Assembly: GCA_013299105.1 (NCBI GenBank)
Contig: JAAFJY010000011.1
Coordinates: 142,263 to 206,262, forward strand
Source of the DNA: Chitinophagales bacterium
GTDB taxonomy: Bacteria > Bacteroidota > Bacteroidia > Chitinophagales > Saprospiraceae
DNA length: 64,000 nt
Reading direction: 5' to 3'
Of the stretch, positions 36,701 through 44,524 are shown one piece after another. The translations under genes and the position numbers were made by a program. Position 1 is the first letter of the stretch, and each line of letters begins with the position of its first letter. A model generated the notes under the pieces. It was not told the origin of the DNA and ran no database searches. It saw only the letters and a list, made by a program, of their open reading frames with translations.

Positions 36701-37265
36701 CAGCAACCTGACAGAAATCCGTTTTCGGATCTATGCTACTGCGGTACGCAGTTTGAATTTTTCCACCCAATCGGCGGACAACAGCGGCAACTCAACGACG
36801 GTGGCCATTTCCACTACCGCTAACCAATGGACCGAAATTGTGATTACCAAGGCCCAGCTCGGCAATCCTACCGCCATCAAACGCCTGAATGTACAAGCCA
36901 ACAATTTCACGGGCGATGTGTATTTTGATGAAATCCGTTATGTCACCAGCAGCTCTTTTGCAGGCAATGACGACATGTCGCTGTTCCAAACCAATCGCCC
37001 CAAACCTTTGATGAGTAATGGTTTGAAAGCGTTTCCCAACCCAGTGACGGAGCAAGTGACCCTGGATTTTGTTTTGGCTAAAAACGAAGAAATACAAATT
37101 TCAGTCCACGATGTCAGCGGTCGTAAAGTGCAAGAGCACAACATGAGCGCTGTGCGAGGCCAAAACCGCCAGCAGTTGAACCTAAATGGCCTGCCCAGCG
37201 GCTTGTATTGGATTAAGCTAGAAGGAAATGAACAAGTTTTGACCGAAAAAATCATGAAGCAGTAA
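33735..37265 (+). CDS. Modular GH9 endoglucanase with T9SS sorting domain
   Basis: The start at ATG 33735 gives MKTSLFILLFCFAQMAWAS, a signal peptide; 1176 residues. Domains in order: CelD-N Ig-like (~25-115, IDQFGYLCSSKKVAVI); GH9 catalytic (~130-620) with GGWIDAGDPNKYTTF (~195) and the acid in PENSWEVTEPA (~603); Fn3 (~636-725); a CBM60-like module (~731-830, RARGNCGTETMELRIND); a second Fn3 (~841-930); a further beta-sandwich (~934-1072); and a C-terminal T9SS type A sorting domain (FPNPVTEQVTLDF, ISVHDVSGRKV, LPSGLYWIKLEG). It hydrolyses cellulose or related beta-glucans outside the cell. A terminator follows the stop. Confidence 0.93.
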   Translation: MKTSLFILLFCFAQMAWASPGTISQFIKIDQFGYLCSSKKVAVIVDPQMGYNSADAFNPGTGANQYQVRRWSDDVAVFTGTLQVWNSGNTHAQSGDKGWWFDFSSVTTTGSYYIYDVTNNVGSYRFEISNNVYSEVLKHAMRMFFYQRIGQAKTTTNSDVKWTDSAWYTGANQDGAARSRWDKTNNATAKNLSGGWIDAGDPNKYTTFAQDVLIDLLEAYRMNPSIFADNYNIPESGNGIPDILDEVKYELDFLKRMQDATGTNGFFLKVGVDNYNTFSPISNDTRPRYYVPECTSATLSGCAMFALAAIVYKASSNSAMQTYGNDLQTRAQNAWTRASTTTSNFTTFETTCDDQDIKSGDADYSAARQLQAAVIAAVYLYEATGQATYKNFVESKYTQIEPYSNSWWGPYNNGAHLALLRYASLSGVTASVATNIRNQKAGQNGTLSITDYNAKTDLYRSYMPDAQFDWGSNSIKSAAGNANLDFITFNLNTTNHALYRETAEEYLHYIHGQNPQGMVYLTNMYSYGGDKCANEMYHMWFDNGTDWDNAISSSKGPAPGYLVGGVNRNFSVTTLVPPYGQPAQKAYKDWNTGYPENSWEVTEPAIYYQAAYVRLISRIMAYNTGCASAPTVPAAPTNLAATAASSSQINLTWTDNASDETAYKVERATASGGPWTEIVANLAANTTAYSATGLSASTTYYFRVRCSNSNGNSNYSGTANATTSGTGNSLVIRARGNCGTETMELRINDAVVQTWTNVSTTLSNYTYAGYTSGNVKVAFTNDASSPCDRNFFLDYITIGSTTYQTETVATRTGCGDTQWLWCNGHFDFGTPGGSAPTAPSSLGATASSSNQINLSWTDNASNETAYKVERATASGGPWTEIVANLAANTTSYSATGLSTATTYYFRVRASNTNGNSAYSNTANATTQAATTSTYIYADALAADWNNWSWGGTATLNNTSPVFAGSNSARMNFTDAFGGFSLQKGTAIGTSNLTEIRFRIYATAVRSLNFSTQSADNSGNSTTVAISTTANQWTEIVITKAQLGNPTAIKRLNVQANNFTGDVYFDEIRYVTSSSFAGNDDMSLFQTNRPKPLMSNGLKAFPNPVTEQVTLDFVLAKNEEIQISVHDVSGRKVQEHNMSAVRGQNRQQLNLNGLPSGLYWIKLEGNEQVLTEKIMKQ

Positions 37266-37282
37266 CTTCATTTGCACTTTTG

Positions 37283-37330
37283 AACAAGCCTGCCTCAACT
37301 CAAGCTAGAGTTTGGGCAGGCTTGTTTTTT
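37283..37330 (+). terminator. Rho-independent terminator after the GH9 gene
   Basis: A 12-bp perfect stem (AACAAGCCTGCC/GGCAGGCTTGTT), a 20-base loop, then a T-run at 37325-37330. Confidence 0.88.
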
Positions 37331-37382
37331 GGGGGTAAAAAAATGCCGCTGAACCCCTACTTTTGATCATCAAATTCTTGCT

Positions 37383-38285
37383 ATGCACCTAAGCATCGAA
37401 ATCGGCGGCACCAAATTACAACTCGCTCTGGGTGACCCTCAAAATGGAAAAATTGAACAAATTTTCCGCTATCAGGTCCAAGTCGAGAAAGGAGCCGCAG
37501 GTATTTTGGCCCAAATTGAAGATTGCTTACGACAAATTCGTGGTCCTTTGCAAGGCATTGGCGTGGGCTTTGGCGGCCCTTTGGATCGGATCGAAGGCAA
37601 AATTGCTACCTCACACCAAATTGGCGGCTGGTCAGGGTTTGAGTTGAAAAAATGGCTGGAAAAGCGCAGTTCAGCCCCGGTTTTGGTGGACAACGATGCC
37701 AATGCAGCGGCCTTGGGTGAAGCCCTTTGTGGTGCTGGCCGAGGCTTCAATCGGGTATTTTATGTGACCCTGGGCAGCGGTGTCGGCGGGGGCATGGTCC
37801 TTGGTGGGCAATTGTATCACGGCAAAATACCCGGCGAAGCCGAGATCGGCCAATTGCGCATGAACCTGGGCGGCGAAACCCTGGAGTCGATGTGTTCTGG
37901 TTGGGCCCTGGACTCAAAAATCCGGGCTCTTGCGCCTGGTTTACCCGAAACCTCAATCCTGAAAAAACTGTTGAATGGTCAAAAAAGCGGCGAAGCCAAA
38001 TTCCTTTCGCCTGCGCTTGAAGCCCAGGACTCAATTGCGCTCGATATTTTAGAGGCATACGCCACACACCTGGCTTGGGGCCTTTCCCATGCAGTGCATT
38101 TGTTTCATCCTGAAGTACTGGTTTTAGGCGGCGGGGTTTCATTGATTGGTGAACCTTTGAGGCAGGCTGTGGCAGAAAAACTACTGAGGTTTCTGGTGCC
38201 CTCCTTTCGCCCTGGCCCGATCTCGCGTTTGGCGGTTTTACAGGAGGAAGCTGTTTTAGTGGGAGCTTTGCTGTTGTTGAGATAA
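37383..38285 (+). CDS. ROK-family sugar kinase (zinc motif absent)
   Basis: The 300-residue ASKHA-fold kinase has phosphate-1 loop IEIGGTKLQLALGD (5-18), catalytic Asp in VDNDANAAALGEA and GSGVGGGMVL. In place of the usual GHxxV and CxCGxxGCxE zinc site it has IGQLRMNLGGETLESMCSGW. Some ROK members lack zinc, so activity is still possible. Probable glucose or related hexose kinase. It follows the GH9 gene on the same strand but behind a terminator, so it is transcribed separately. Confidence 0.85.
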   Translation: MHLSIEIGGTKLQLALGDPQNGKIEQIFRYQVQVEKGAAGILAQIEDCLRQIRGPLQGIGVGFGGPLDRIEGKIATSHQIGGWSGFELKKWLEKRSSAPVLVDNDANAAALGEALCGAGRGFNRVFYVTLGSGVGGGMVLGGQLYHGKIPGEAEIGQLRMNLGGETLESMCSGWALDSKIRALAPGLPETSILKKLLNGQKSGEAKFLSPALEAQDSIALDILEAYATHLAWGLSHAVHLFHPEVLVLGGGVSLIGEPLRQAVAEKLLRFLVPSFRPGPISRLAVLQEEAVLVGALLLLR

Positions 38286-38630
38286 CGTGAGCGCTGATTT
38301 GTTCGGCATATTTTTTTGACATACGATAGACGACATAGGACTTACGACATATGATTTAGGGGCTCGCTGGGGAAATTTGTCGTGTTTTAGGTTCTCGTTT
38401 GTACGGTTTGAGATTTTTGAAATTTTAAATTGATCATTCCTTGCCTGTTCTCTTGAGTAAATCCTTAAAAAACACCTTCTTTTACTCGGAATTCATGTTA
38501 AAATAGGGGTGGTACAAAAAATAAAACACCAAAAAAAGGCTGCTCAATGCGATGTAAATCCAAGTTTTTGTGGGATTCTATCCGGGGTTTAAACGGGCCT
38601 TGAGCAAAATCGTAGGATTTGATCACAGCC

Positions 38631-38671
38631 CTTGACTTTTTTGTTTCTTTTTTGGTCAAGCAAAAAAGAAA
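38631..38671. repeat. Alternative hairpins (CTTGAC/GTCAAG versus TTTCTTTTTTG/CAAAAAAGAAA)
   Basis: GTCAAG (38655-38660) is both the loop of an 11-bp hairpin (38644-38671) and the partner of CTTGAC (38631-38636), so the two structures exclude each other. The rest of 38286-38869 shows no supported gene. Confidence 0.5.
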
Positions 38672-38869
38672 AAGAATATTTTATTGAAAATCAAGACTTT
38701 AGCTTTTCATCAAGCCTTGTATCGCGCCAAAAAGCATGAAAATTTAGAACAATATCCATCCAAGAATCAGCATGTTTTGCTGTTGTATCTGGGTATGTTT
38801 TTATCTACAAATCGCCTAGATTTTTTACATCGCGCAATGTACCTTTGTGCCTTGCAAAATCAACTGATC

Positions 38870-39430
38870 ATGGCCTTTACCGAATCAACCATGTTGCCCC
38901 TGGGCACAACCGCTCCTACTTTTTCCCTCCCCGACACTGTTTCGGACCAAATTTTGAGCCTGGACGAGCTCAAATCCGATCAGGCCACGGTGGTCATGTT
39001 TCTTTGCAACCACTGTCCTTATGTGATTCACGTCAATCCAGAAATTGTGCGGATCGTCAGTGATTACAAGTCCAAAGGCGTGAGTTTCATCGGCATCAGT
39101 TCTAACGACGTGGTCAATTACCCCCAAGATGGTCCAGACAAAATGAAAACCCACGCCGCTGAGACAGGCTATGATTTTCCTTACCTCTACGACGAAAGCC
39201 AGGAAGTAGCCAAGGCTTATGATGCCGCTTGCACACCAGATTTTTATGTTTTCGATGGCGATTTGAAACTGGCTTACCGGGGGCGTATTGATGGCTCAAG
39301 GCCAAAAAATGATTTGCCTTTGAGCGGCGCTGACTTGCGGGCCGCCCTGGATGCTGTTTTGGCCAAAAAAGAAGTTTCAAGCGTGCAATACCCAAGTGGA
39401 GGTTGTAATATCAAGTGGAAACGGCAGTAG
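38870..39430 (+). CDS. Thioredoxin-fold protein (AhpC/TSA-like) with CNHCPY motif
   Basis: The frame opens at 38684, but the start is placed at ATG 38870 (MAFTESTMLPLGTTAPTFSL), where the conserved family begins. The 186-residue thioredoxin fold has FLCNHCPYVIHVNPEI (about 45-60), a CxxC site after the first strand, and YDAACTPDFYVFD containing the cis-proline TP. The group is common in Bacteroidota as a cytoplasmic thioredoxin-like oxidoreductase of unknown partner; no signal peptide is seen. Confidence 0.88.
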   Translation: MAFTESTMLPLGTTAPTFSLPDTVSDQILSLDELKSDQATVVMFLCNHCPYVIHVNPEIVRIVSDYKSKGVSFIGISSNDVVNYPQDGPDKMKTHAAETGYDFPYLYDESQEVAKAYDAACTPDFYVFDGDLKLAYRGRIDGSRPKNDLPLSGADLRAALDAVLAKKEVSSVQYPSGGCNIKWKRQ

Positions 39431-39438
39431 ATTATTTG

Positions 39439-39470
39439 GTTGAGAAGTTGAGAGGTTGAGGAGTTGAGAA
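39439..39470. repeat. Octamer array GTTGARRR x4 behind the thioredoxin-fold gene
   Basis: GTTGAGAA, GTTGAGAG, GTTGAGGA and GTTGAGAA, an exact 8-base period. It is the reverse complement of the NNNTCAAC arrays at 15620 and 22331. Confidence 0.75.
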
Positions 39471-39513
39471 GAATTGCCAAATTAAGACTTTTGGATAGTT
39501 TTGATGAGCGAAA

Positions 39514-40608
39514 TCAGCTCTGCCCGTACCACTTTGCCAACAAAGCCTGAAAATGATGCACCCCTTGCTCGCGGGTAGGCGAAAAGCGACCATTTTGGTA
39601 CAAACGAGATTGCAGGCCTCGGTGTACATTTTCCACCACAAATTCATCTTCGCGTTCCACCTTGTCTAGGTCGGCTCCAGCACCTTCTCCTAGTTTGCTT
39701 TCATCACAAACATATAGGATGAAGCGCACTTTACATTGTTTCGCGCTCAGGGGCTTCACCACATTTACACTCAGACCCCAAGGGTAAAAATTGAACATCA
39801 GGTTGGGGAAAATCCAGAAATAATAAGCGGCAATGCGTTTGCCATAATCGACATGCCCCGGTGGCAATTCAAAGGCATCGGTGCCCGCATCGGCAATGCC
39901 TACTTGCAGGTTGGCATACTCGAAAAGTTCGGTAAAATACGAGCCATAGTTCAAGACCTGGTTCAAACCCGCGTGCACAAATGGGATGTGAAAGCCCTCC
40001 AGGTAGTTGTCGCAGTACAAGGCCCAATTCGCATTCACCAAGTAATCTCTACACAAATCGGGCGCATAACGAAACTGCTCAATGGGCAAAAAGCCGACCC
40101 GTTTTTCCATTTCATCCAGCACGGGTTGCAAGTCAAAACCCGGATTCAAGGACACAAAAGGGAAGCCTCGCCAGGTTTTCAGCGGCACTAATGGCAAGTG
40201 GTCGCAGGGGCGCGGAAAATCCTGGGCTTGTTTGAATTCGGGCATGAACTCCATTTCACCTTGTAGGTTGAAACGCCGCCCGTGGTACTGACAGGTCAGT
40301 TTTTTGACTTGTCCGGGGTGATGCTGCAAAATATTGCCTCGGTGGGTGCACACATTGCTCATGCTCTTCAATTGTTCGGCCTCATCGCGCAGCAGGAGCA
40401 GTGGTTCGGGAACCAGTCCGGGCAGGAATTCAAAAGGCCATACTTCGCCTGGTTTTTGCAAAAAATCCCCCGCTTCGACCCATTGCCAGCTGCTGGGAAA
40501 GAGCGTTTGCCGCATCCAGTCCCACACTGCGGGGTCGCGGTAAAAAGTGCCAGGTAGGGTTTCAGCCTTGGCAATGTCGGGATTGATGGTGTAGTGATTT
40601 TTTGGCAT
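39514..40608 (-). CDS. Rieske non-heme iron oxygenase, alpha subunit type
   Basis: The 364-residue protein has a Rieske [2Fe-2S] centre: CTHRGN and CQYHGR (about 86-108). The catalytic domain carries the mononuclear iron ligands in NYLEGFHIPFVH (about 200-211) with a distal Asp. It resembles ring-hydroxylating and quaternary-amine monooxygenases such as choline or carnitine monooxygenase. No reductase gene is adjacent, so its electron donor is encoded elsewhere. The substrate is unknown. Confidence 0.9.
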   Translation of the reverse strand: MPKNHYTINPDIAKAETLPGTFYRDPAVWDWMRQTLFPSSWQWVEAGDFLQKPGEVWPFEFLPGLVPEPLLLLRDEAEQLKSMSNVCTHRGNILQHHPGQVKKLTCQYHGRRFNLQGEMEFMPEFKQAQDFPRPCDHLPLVPLKTWRGFPFVSLNPGFDLQPVLDEMEKRVGFLPIEQFRYAPDLCRDYLVNANWALYCDNYLEGFHIPFVHAGLNQVLNYGSYFTELFEYANLQVGIADAGTDAFELPPGHVDYGKRIAAYYFWIFPNLMFNFYPWGLSVNVVKPLSAKQCKVRFILYVCDESKLGEGAGADLDKVEREDEFVVENVHRGLQSRLYQNGRFSPTREQGVHHFQALLAKWYGQS

Positions 40609-40807
40609 TCGTTGAGAAATTAGTTTGCGCTATTCGGTAAAATTACCAACGCTTTTGGCACGCTACCCAGTCTTCAAATGTTAAAGTGCAGTTATTCACT
40701 TGTTTTTAAGCAAAAACATTGTTAAATTGCTGTCAATTAAAGATTTATTCAATTCAGTTGCCCCACCTGACTCCCATAGTTTTATTGACCTTTTTTAAGC
40801 CGACTGA

Positions 40808-41458
40808 ATGTTCTACCGTTGTATGCTGCCCGTACTGTTACTTTTCGTTGCTAGTGCTTTTTTAAAAGGCCAAGATACGACGGCATTTCGGCCAAAACTG
40901 GAATTGGGCATGAACATTACCCAGACTTTGTCCGGATTTTTCAACGCCACCAGTACAGCCCAGGGTTTGGACCCTTACTTGTTCAGCATCAAATTGGGGG
41001 TCAGTAATCGCTTGATATGGCGGATCGGGGCCAATGTGAGGTTTCAAAATCGCGAAGAGTTTCAGAATACGGGCCAAAGGCTCATTGAAGATCGCAGCAT
41101 TGATTTGCGCTTTGGTTTTGAGTTTCGGAAAGTGTTGCTCAAGCGGTTTTTGCTCAACTATGGCTTGGATGGGGCTTGGCGGCAAAACGTCAACAAGGTC
41201 GATTTTCAGTTTGGCGGGGGATCTTTGACCACTGGCAACAATGCGAGTGGCTATGGCGGAGGGCCTTTTCTGGGGGTTTTGTACAAGCTGGGGCCTCGAG
41301 TAATGTTAGGGACAGAAGGCGCAGCCTACTTCTTTTATACCACAGGCGACACCCGCAATCAGGTTGATCCACAGGTTCCACCACAAGTCACGCGAGTAAG
41401 ATCGCTTGATTTTCGGCCTTATGTGCCCAATTCGCTCTACATTTTTTTCAGGATATAA
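40808..41458 (+). CDS. Outer-membrane beta-barrel-like protein of unknown function
   Basis: The 216-residue protein has a signal peptide (MFYRCMLPVLLLFVASAFLKGQ). The rest alternates amphipathic strands (LIWRIGANVRFQNREE, IDLRFGFEFRKVLLKR, GGPFLGVLYKLGPRVMLGTEG) and ends in an aromatic residue followed by RI, consistent with an 8-stranded barrel. The next barrel-like gene starts 13 bases later, so they are probably an operon with the di-heme peroxidase. Confidence 0.72.
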   Translation: MFYRCMLPVLLLFVASAFLKGQDTTAFRPKLELGMNITQTLSGFFNATSTAQGLDPYLFSIKLGVSNRLIWRIGANVRFQNREEFQNTGQRLIEDRSIDLRFGFEFRKVLLKRFLLNYGLDGAWRQNVNKVDFQFGGGSLTTGNNASGYGGGPFLGVLYKLGPRVMLGTEGAAYFFYTTGDTRNQVDPQVPPQVTRVRSLDFRPYVPNSLYIFFRI

Positions 41459-41470
41459 ACGCGCCCCAGA

Positions 41471-42112
41471 ATGAAGAAGAGTTACTGTTTTACGCTGCTT
41501 TTGGGGGGCTTTTGCCTGATCACACAAGTAATTTATGCCCAAGATTCTGTAAAAATATGGTTGCCTTATGGCCCGGCCAAAGCCATCGGCATCAACACTA
41601 CACCATTATTAACCCAATTGATCCCCTTCAACCGAGCTGACCCTCGTACTACCGGGCCATTTTACATCGAATGGCGCAATTACGGGGTTTACCAAGGCGA
41701 GGGGCGCTACAATGGCCTGAAAATGAGCTTGGGGCTCAACATCAATCCTGAAGAGGACATTGACAATCCCCGCTCCTTTCTGGCATTCAGGCTGGCATTT
41801 GAAGGGCGGCGCAGCATCAGCCCCAGGTGGGGTTATACTCGAGGATTTAGTTTACTGTTTGCGGGCGGAAACCTCAATTTACCCGGATCAGAAACAGGTA
41901 ACCCTGACGCTTTTTTTGGCTTTGGCCCGCATTGGGGCTTTGAGTATAGTGTAGTGCCCAACCTAACTTTGGGAGTGGAGACTTCCCTGATGATTGGCAC
42001 TAGCAATTTTGGCCCCAGGTTGGAAATTTTGCCCCCAATAGGCTTGTTTTGCAATTTTTGGATGCAAAAACGCCCGCCAAGGCCCATTTCGAGAAGAACT
42101 AGGAGAGGTTGA
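41471..42112 (+). CDS. Second outer-membrane beta-barrel-like protein
   Basis: 213 residues with a signal peptide ending ...VIYAQD and strand-rich sequence (FAFRLAFEGRRSI-type, GFGPHWGFEYSVVPNLTLG, ILPPIGLFCNFWMQ). It is related in style, not clearly in sequence, to the gene upstream. It likely sits in the outer membrane. The peroxidase start is 35 bases downstream. Confidence 0.7.
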   Translation: MKKSYCFTLLLGGFCLITQVIYAQDSVKIWLPYGPAKAIGINTTPLLTQLIPFNRADPRTTGPFYIEWRNYGVYQGEGRYNGLKMSLGLNINPEEDIDNPRSFLAFRLAFEGRRSISPRWGYTRGFSLLFAGGNLNLPGSETGNPDAFFGFGPHWGFEYSVVPNLTLGVETSLMIGTSNFGPRLEILPPIGLFCNFWMQKRPPRPISRRTRRG

Positions 42113-42147
42113 AAGCTCTCTTTCTTATAGACAATAAATAGTATGCC

Positions 42148-43392
42148 ATGAAAAAAATCACCCTGCTGTCTGCTACTCTGCTGGCTTTACTGGCCGGTTT
42201 GAGCAGTTGTTTTGAAAAAATTGAATTTGCTGGCGAATTGTCCACGCCAGTTTTGCCCGAAAAAGTGCTGGATTACGATGGCATTGGGGCTAGTTTGCCG
42301 GATCACCTCAAGTCGGAATTCGCACGTGCTCGGGGCAATGTGTTCCAATTGCCGTCCAATTTTCCGAATGGCAACAACAATGGTGGCAATGTATTCTTCC
42401 CGAATGATCCGGTTTCAATTGATTTCAACGGGAACGTGATCAATGCTCCCAAGAACCCGCGCATCACTGACGATGGGGCCACGCTTGGTCGGGTTTTGTT
42501 CTACGATACCCGTTTGTCGATCAACAACTCCATTTCCTGCGCATCTTGTCACCACCAGTCGGCAGCTTTTGCCGATCCGGCGCAGTTCAGCAAGGGTTTT
42601 GGCGGCAAAGTAACCCCTCGCAACTCGATGGCCATCGTCAACTCGGCCCTCAACTCCAATTTGTTTTGGGATTCCCGTGCCAAATCGGTTTCGCACCTGG
42701 CCTTGCAGCCCGTGCAAAATCACATCGAAATGGGCATGGAGTCGATGGAGGTGTTGGTGAAAAAATTGGCGGCGACCTCTTTTTACCCTGGGCTTTTTGC
42801 CAAAGCGTACAAGACCCAGGACATCAAAGCGGAGAAAATTGCAGAGGCCCTGGCACAATTTGTGTGTTCGATTGCCTCAAAAGACTCTAAGTTTGACCAA
42901 GGCATGAGCTCCAAGTTTGCCAATTTCAATGCTTTGGAAAAAATGGGTATGGAGATTTTCAATGGCGACAAAGCCAAGTGTGGTTCTTGCCATTCGGGAG
43001 CCAATTTTGCCGCTGCCGATGACCCCATGATGGGCGGTGAATATTCTGCGCCAGAGGTAGCGGGTACGGCAGTAATTGGCCTGGAATTGCAGGCCAAAGA
43101 CAAAGGCAAAGACAACGGCAGTTTCCGCATCCCTAGCCTGCGTAACATTGCACTGACTGGGCCTTACATGCACGATGGCCGTTTTAAAACCTTGGATGAA
43201 GTCATTGAACACTACAACAGCGGCATCCAAAACCATCCGCAGCTCGACAAAAAGCTGCGTAGTGGAAATGGTGGCCCCTTGCGCATGAACCTCAATGCAC
43301 TGGAGAAAAAGGCCTTAATCGCTTTCCTCCACACCCTGAGCGATGAGAAAATGACCGTGGATGAGCGTTTTTCCAACCCCTTCTTGGATTAA
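42148..43392 (+). CDS. Di-heme cytochrome c peroxidase family protein (CcpA/MauG-like)
   Basis: The 414-residue protein has a lipoprotein-type signal (MKKITLLSATLLALLAGLSSC). Two c-type heme sites are present: SCASCHHQSAAFAD (~130-140) and CGSCHSGANFAA (~282). MHDGRFKTLDEVIEHYN is typical of the family. These enzymes reduce hydrogen peroxide or oxidise a partner in the periplasm. It is the last gene of a three-gene set with two barrel-like proteins, which suggests a joint cell-envelope role. Confidence 0.93.
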   Translation: MKKITLLSATLLALLAGLSSCFEKIEFAGELSTPVLPEKVLDYDGIGASLPDHLKSEFARARGNVFQLPSNFPNGNNNGGNVFFPNDPVSIDFNGNVINAPKNPRITDDGATLGRVLFYDTRLSINNSISCASCHHQSAAFADPAQFSKGFGGKVTPRNSMAIVNSALNSNLFWDSRAKSVSHLALQPVQNHIEMGMESMEVLVKKLAATSFYPGLFAKAYKTQDIKAEKIAEALAQFVCSIASKDSKFDQGMSSKFANFNALEKMGMEIFNGDKAKCGSCHSGANFAAADDPMMGGEYSAPEVAGTAVIGLELQAKDKGKDNGSFRIPSLRNIALTGPYMHDGRFKTLDEVIEHYNSGIQNHPQLDKKLRSGNGGPLRMNLNALEKKALIAFLHTLSDEKMTVDERFSNPFLD

Positions 43393-43459
43393 AATGTGCT
43401 TTTGAAGGCCATTCCTAGCGTTTTTAGGGCCTTGGAGGTGGTCCAGGCATAAAATTCCC

Positions 43460-43490
43460 TTGCCTGGTATTCAGGTTTTTCTTATCTTTG
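43460..43490 (+). promoter_or_regulatory. Strong Bacteroidota-type promoter
   Basis: TTG (43460-43462), a 20-base spacer and TATCTTTG (43483-43490), a full match to TAnnTTTG. Transcription should start near 43497, directly ahead of a terminator hairpin. Confidence 0.65.
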
Positions 43491-43496
43491 CATCGA

Positions 43497-43544
43497 AATA
43501 CGAGAACGTTTTCACCGAGAGGGTGAGAACGTTCTCGTTTTTTT
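43497..43544 (+). ncRNA. Very short promoter-to-terminator transcript (candidate small RNA or attenuator)
   Basis: About 48 bases would be made: a few leader bases, a 10-bp perfect stem (CGAGAACGTT/AACGTTCTCG at 43501-43510 and 43528-43537) with inner CACC/GGTG pairing, and seven T at 43538-43544. It could be a small RNA, an attenuator for greA downstream, or simply the cytochrome terminator with an accidental promoter-like box. Confidence 0.5.
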
Positions 43545-43687
43545 CTTAGAGGTTCGCCCACCAAGAAAGCTCATTATGCTGATCAGTGGCTTATCCAGGT
43601 ACCAGTAAAATGCTCCTCTTGGGCTTTCTGCCCATGAAATCCATTTGCGATTTTTTTGCAAAAACCACAAGGATGGATTTTTAGAAA

Positions 43688-43850
43688 AGAGCGTGTTTAA
43701 AGATTAGAGGATTGACTAGAAAACGAGTCAAATTTTGACTAATTGAGGCAGGAAAAGCGGAGTTATGCAGCGCATAATGAGCATTTTCCTAACGAAGAGT
43801 AGGCGAAATTGGGCCGTTTTGTAGCAAACAAAAAATTTTAAACATGCTCT
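43688..43850 (+). repeat. 163-bp MITE-like element, copy 3
   Basis: The ends AGAGCGTGTTTAAA and TTTAAACATGCTCT form one G-T mismatch in a 14-base terminal inverted repeat. The interior matches copy 2 closely. It lies between the small transcript and greA. The remainder of 43545-43687 shows no gene. Confidence 0.88.
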
Positions 43851-43914
43851 AGAGCTGCCATACGGTTATGGCAGGAGTGGGCTTTGCTTCTGACAACTTT
43901 AAATTTTGTAGCAC

Positions 43915-44385
43915 ATGTCAGTCAATTATTTAACCAAAGAGGGTTTTGACACCCTTACCAGCCAGCTAGAGGACCTGAAGTCCCGTGGTCGTGCGGAAGC
44001 CGCCCGGGCCATTGCAGAAGCACGCGAGAAAGGCGATTTGTCGGAAAATGCAGAATACGATGCGGCCAAAGAAGCCCAGGGTATGTTGGAATTGCGCATC
44101 AACGACCTGGAAAAGCAATTGTCCAACGCCCGCGTATTGGATGCCGCCGATGTAGATACTTCTAAAGTGACCGTTTTGTCGAAGGTAACGATCATGAATA
44201 CCAAAAACAAAGCGGAAGTGACTTACCAATTGGTCTCAGAATCAGAATCAGATACCAAGGCCAAGAAAATTTCGGTCAGCTCTCCACTTGGCCAGGGTTT
44301 ATTGGGCAAGGTAGTCGGTGAAAAAGCCATCATCAAGACCCCAGGCGGCGATATGGTTTTTGAAATCAAGAACATCAGCATCTGA
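43915..44385 (+). CDS. greA: Transcription elongation factor GreA
   Basis: The 156-residue two-domain factor has an N-terminal coiled coil with GDLSENAEYDAAKEAQ (about 40-55), the acidic tip that enters the RNA polymerase secondary channel and stimulates transcript cleavage. The C-terminal FKBP-like domain has SPLGQGLLGKVVGE. Full-length and typical. The 163-bp repeat ends 65 bases upstream. Confidence 0.96.
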   Translation: MSVNYLTKEGFDTLTSQLEDLKSRGRAEAARAIAEAREKGDLSENAEYDAAKEAQGMLELRINDLEKQLSNARVLDAADVDTSKVTVLSKVTIMNTKNKAEVTYQLVSESESDTKAKKISVSSPLGQGLLGKVVGEKAIIKTPGGDMVFEIKNISI

Positions 44386-44387
44386 TT

Positions 44388-44522
44388 AGGGAGCGTAAAA
44401 AAATAAGGTGGGCGGATTTGGGTTTAGTGAAAAAAGAAAAACAACTGGATGAAAGGAAGTTGTGTTTTTTTATTGCTAAACCTCAAAAGCAAATACGACC
44501 AGTTTATTTTAGCTCAAATACT
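44388..44522 (+). repeat. Fold-back repeat B, copy 2
   Basis: It starts two bases after the greA stop and ends at CTCAAATACT. It matches 29913-30059, with arms TTTGGGTTTAG and CTAAACCTCAAA that can pair. It leads directly into the duplicated HIT block. Confidence 0.7.
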
Positions 44523-44524
44523 CA

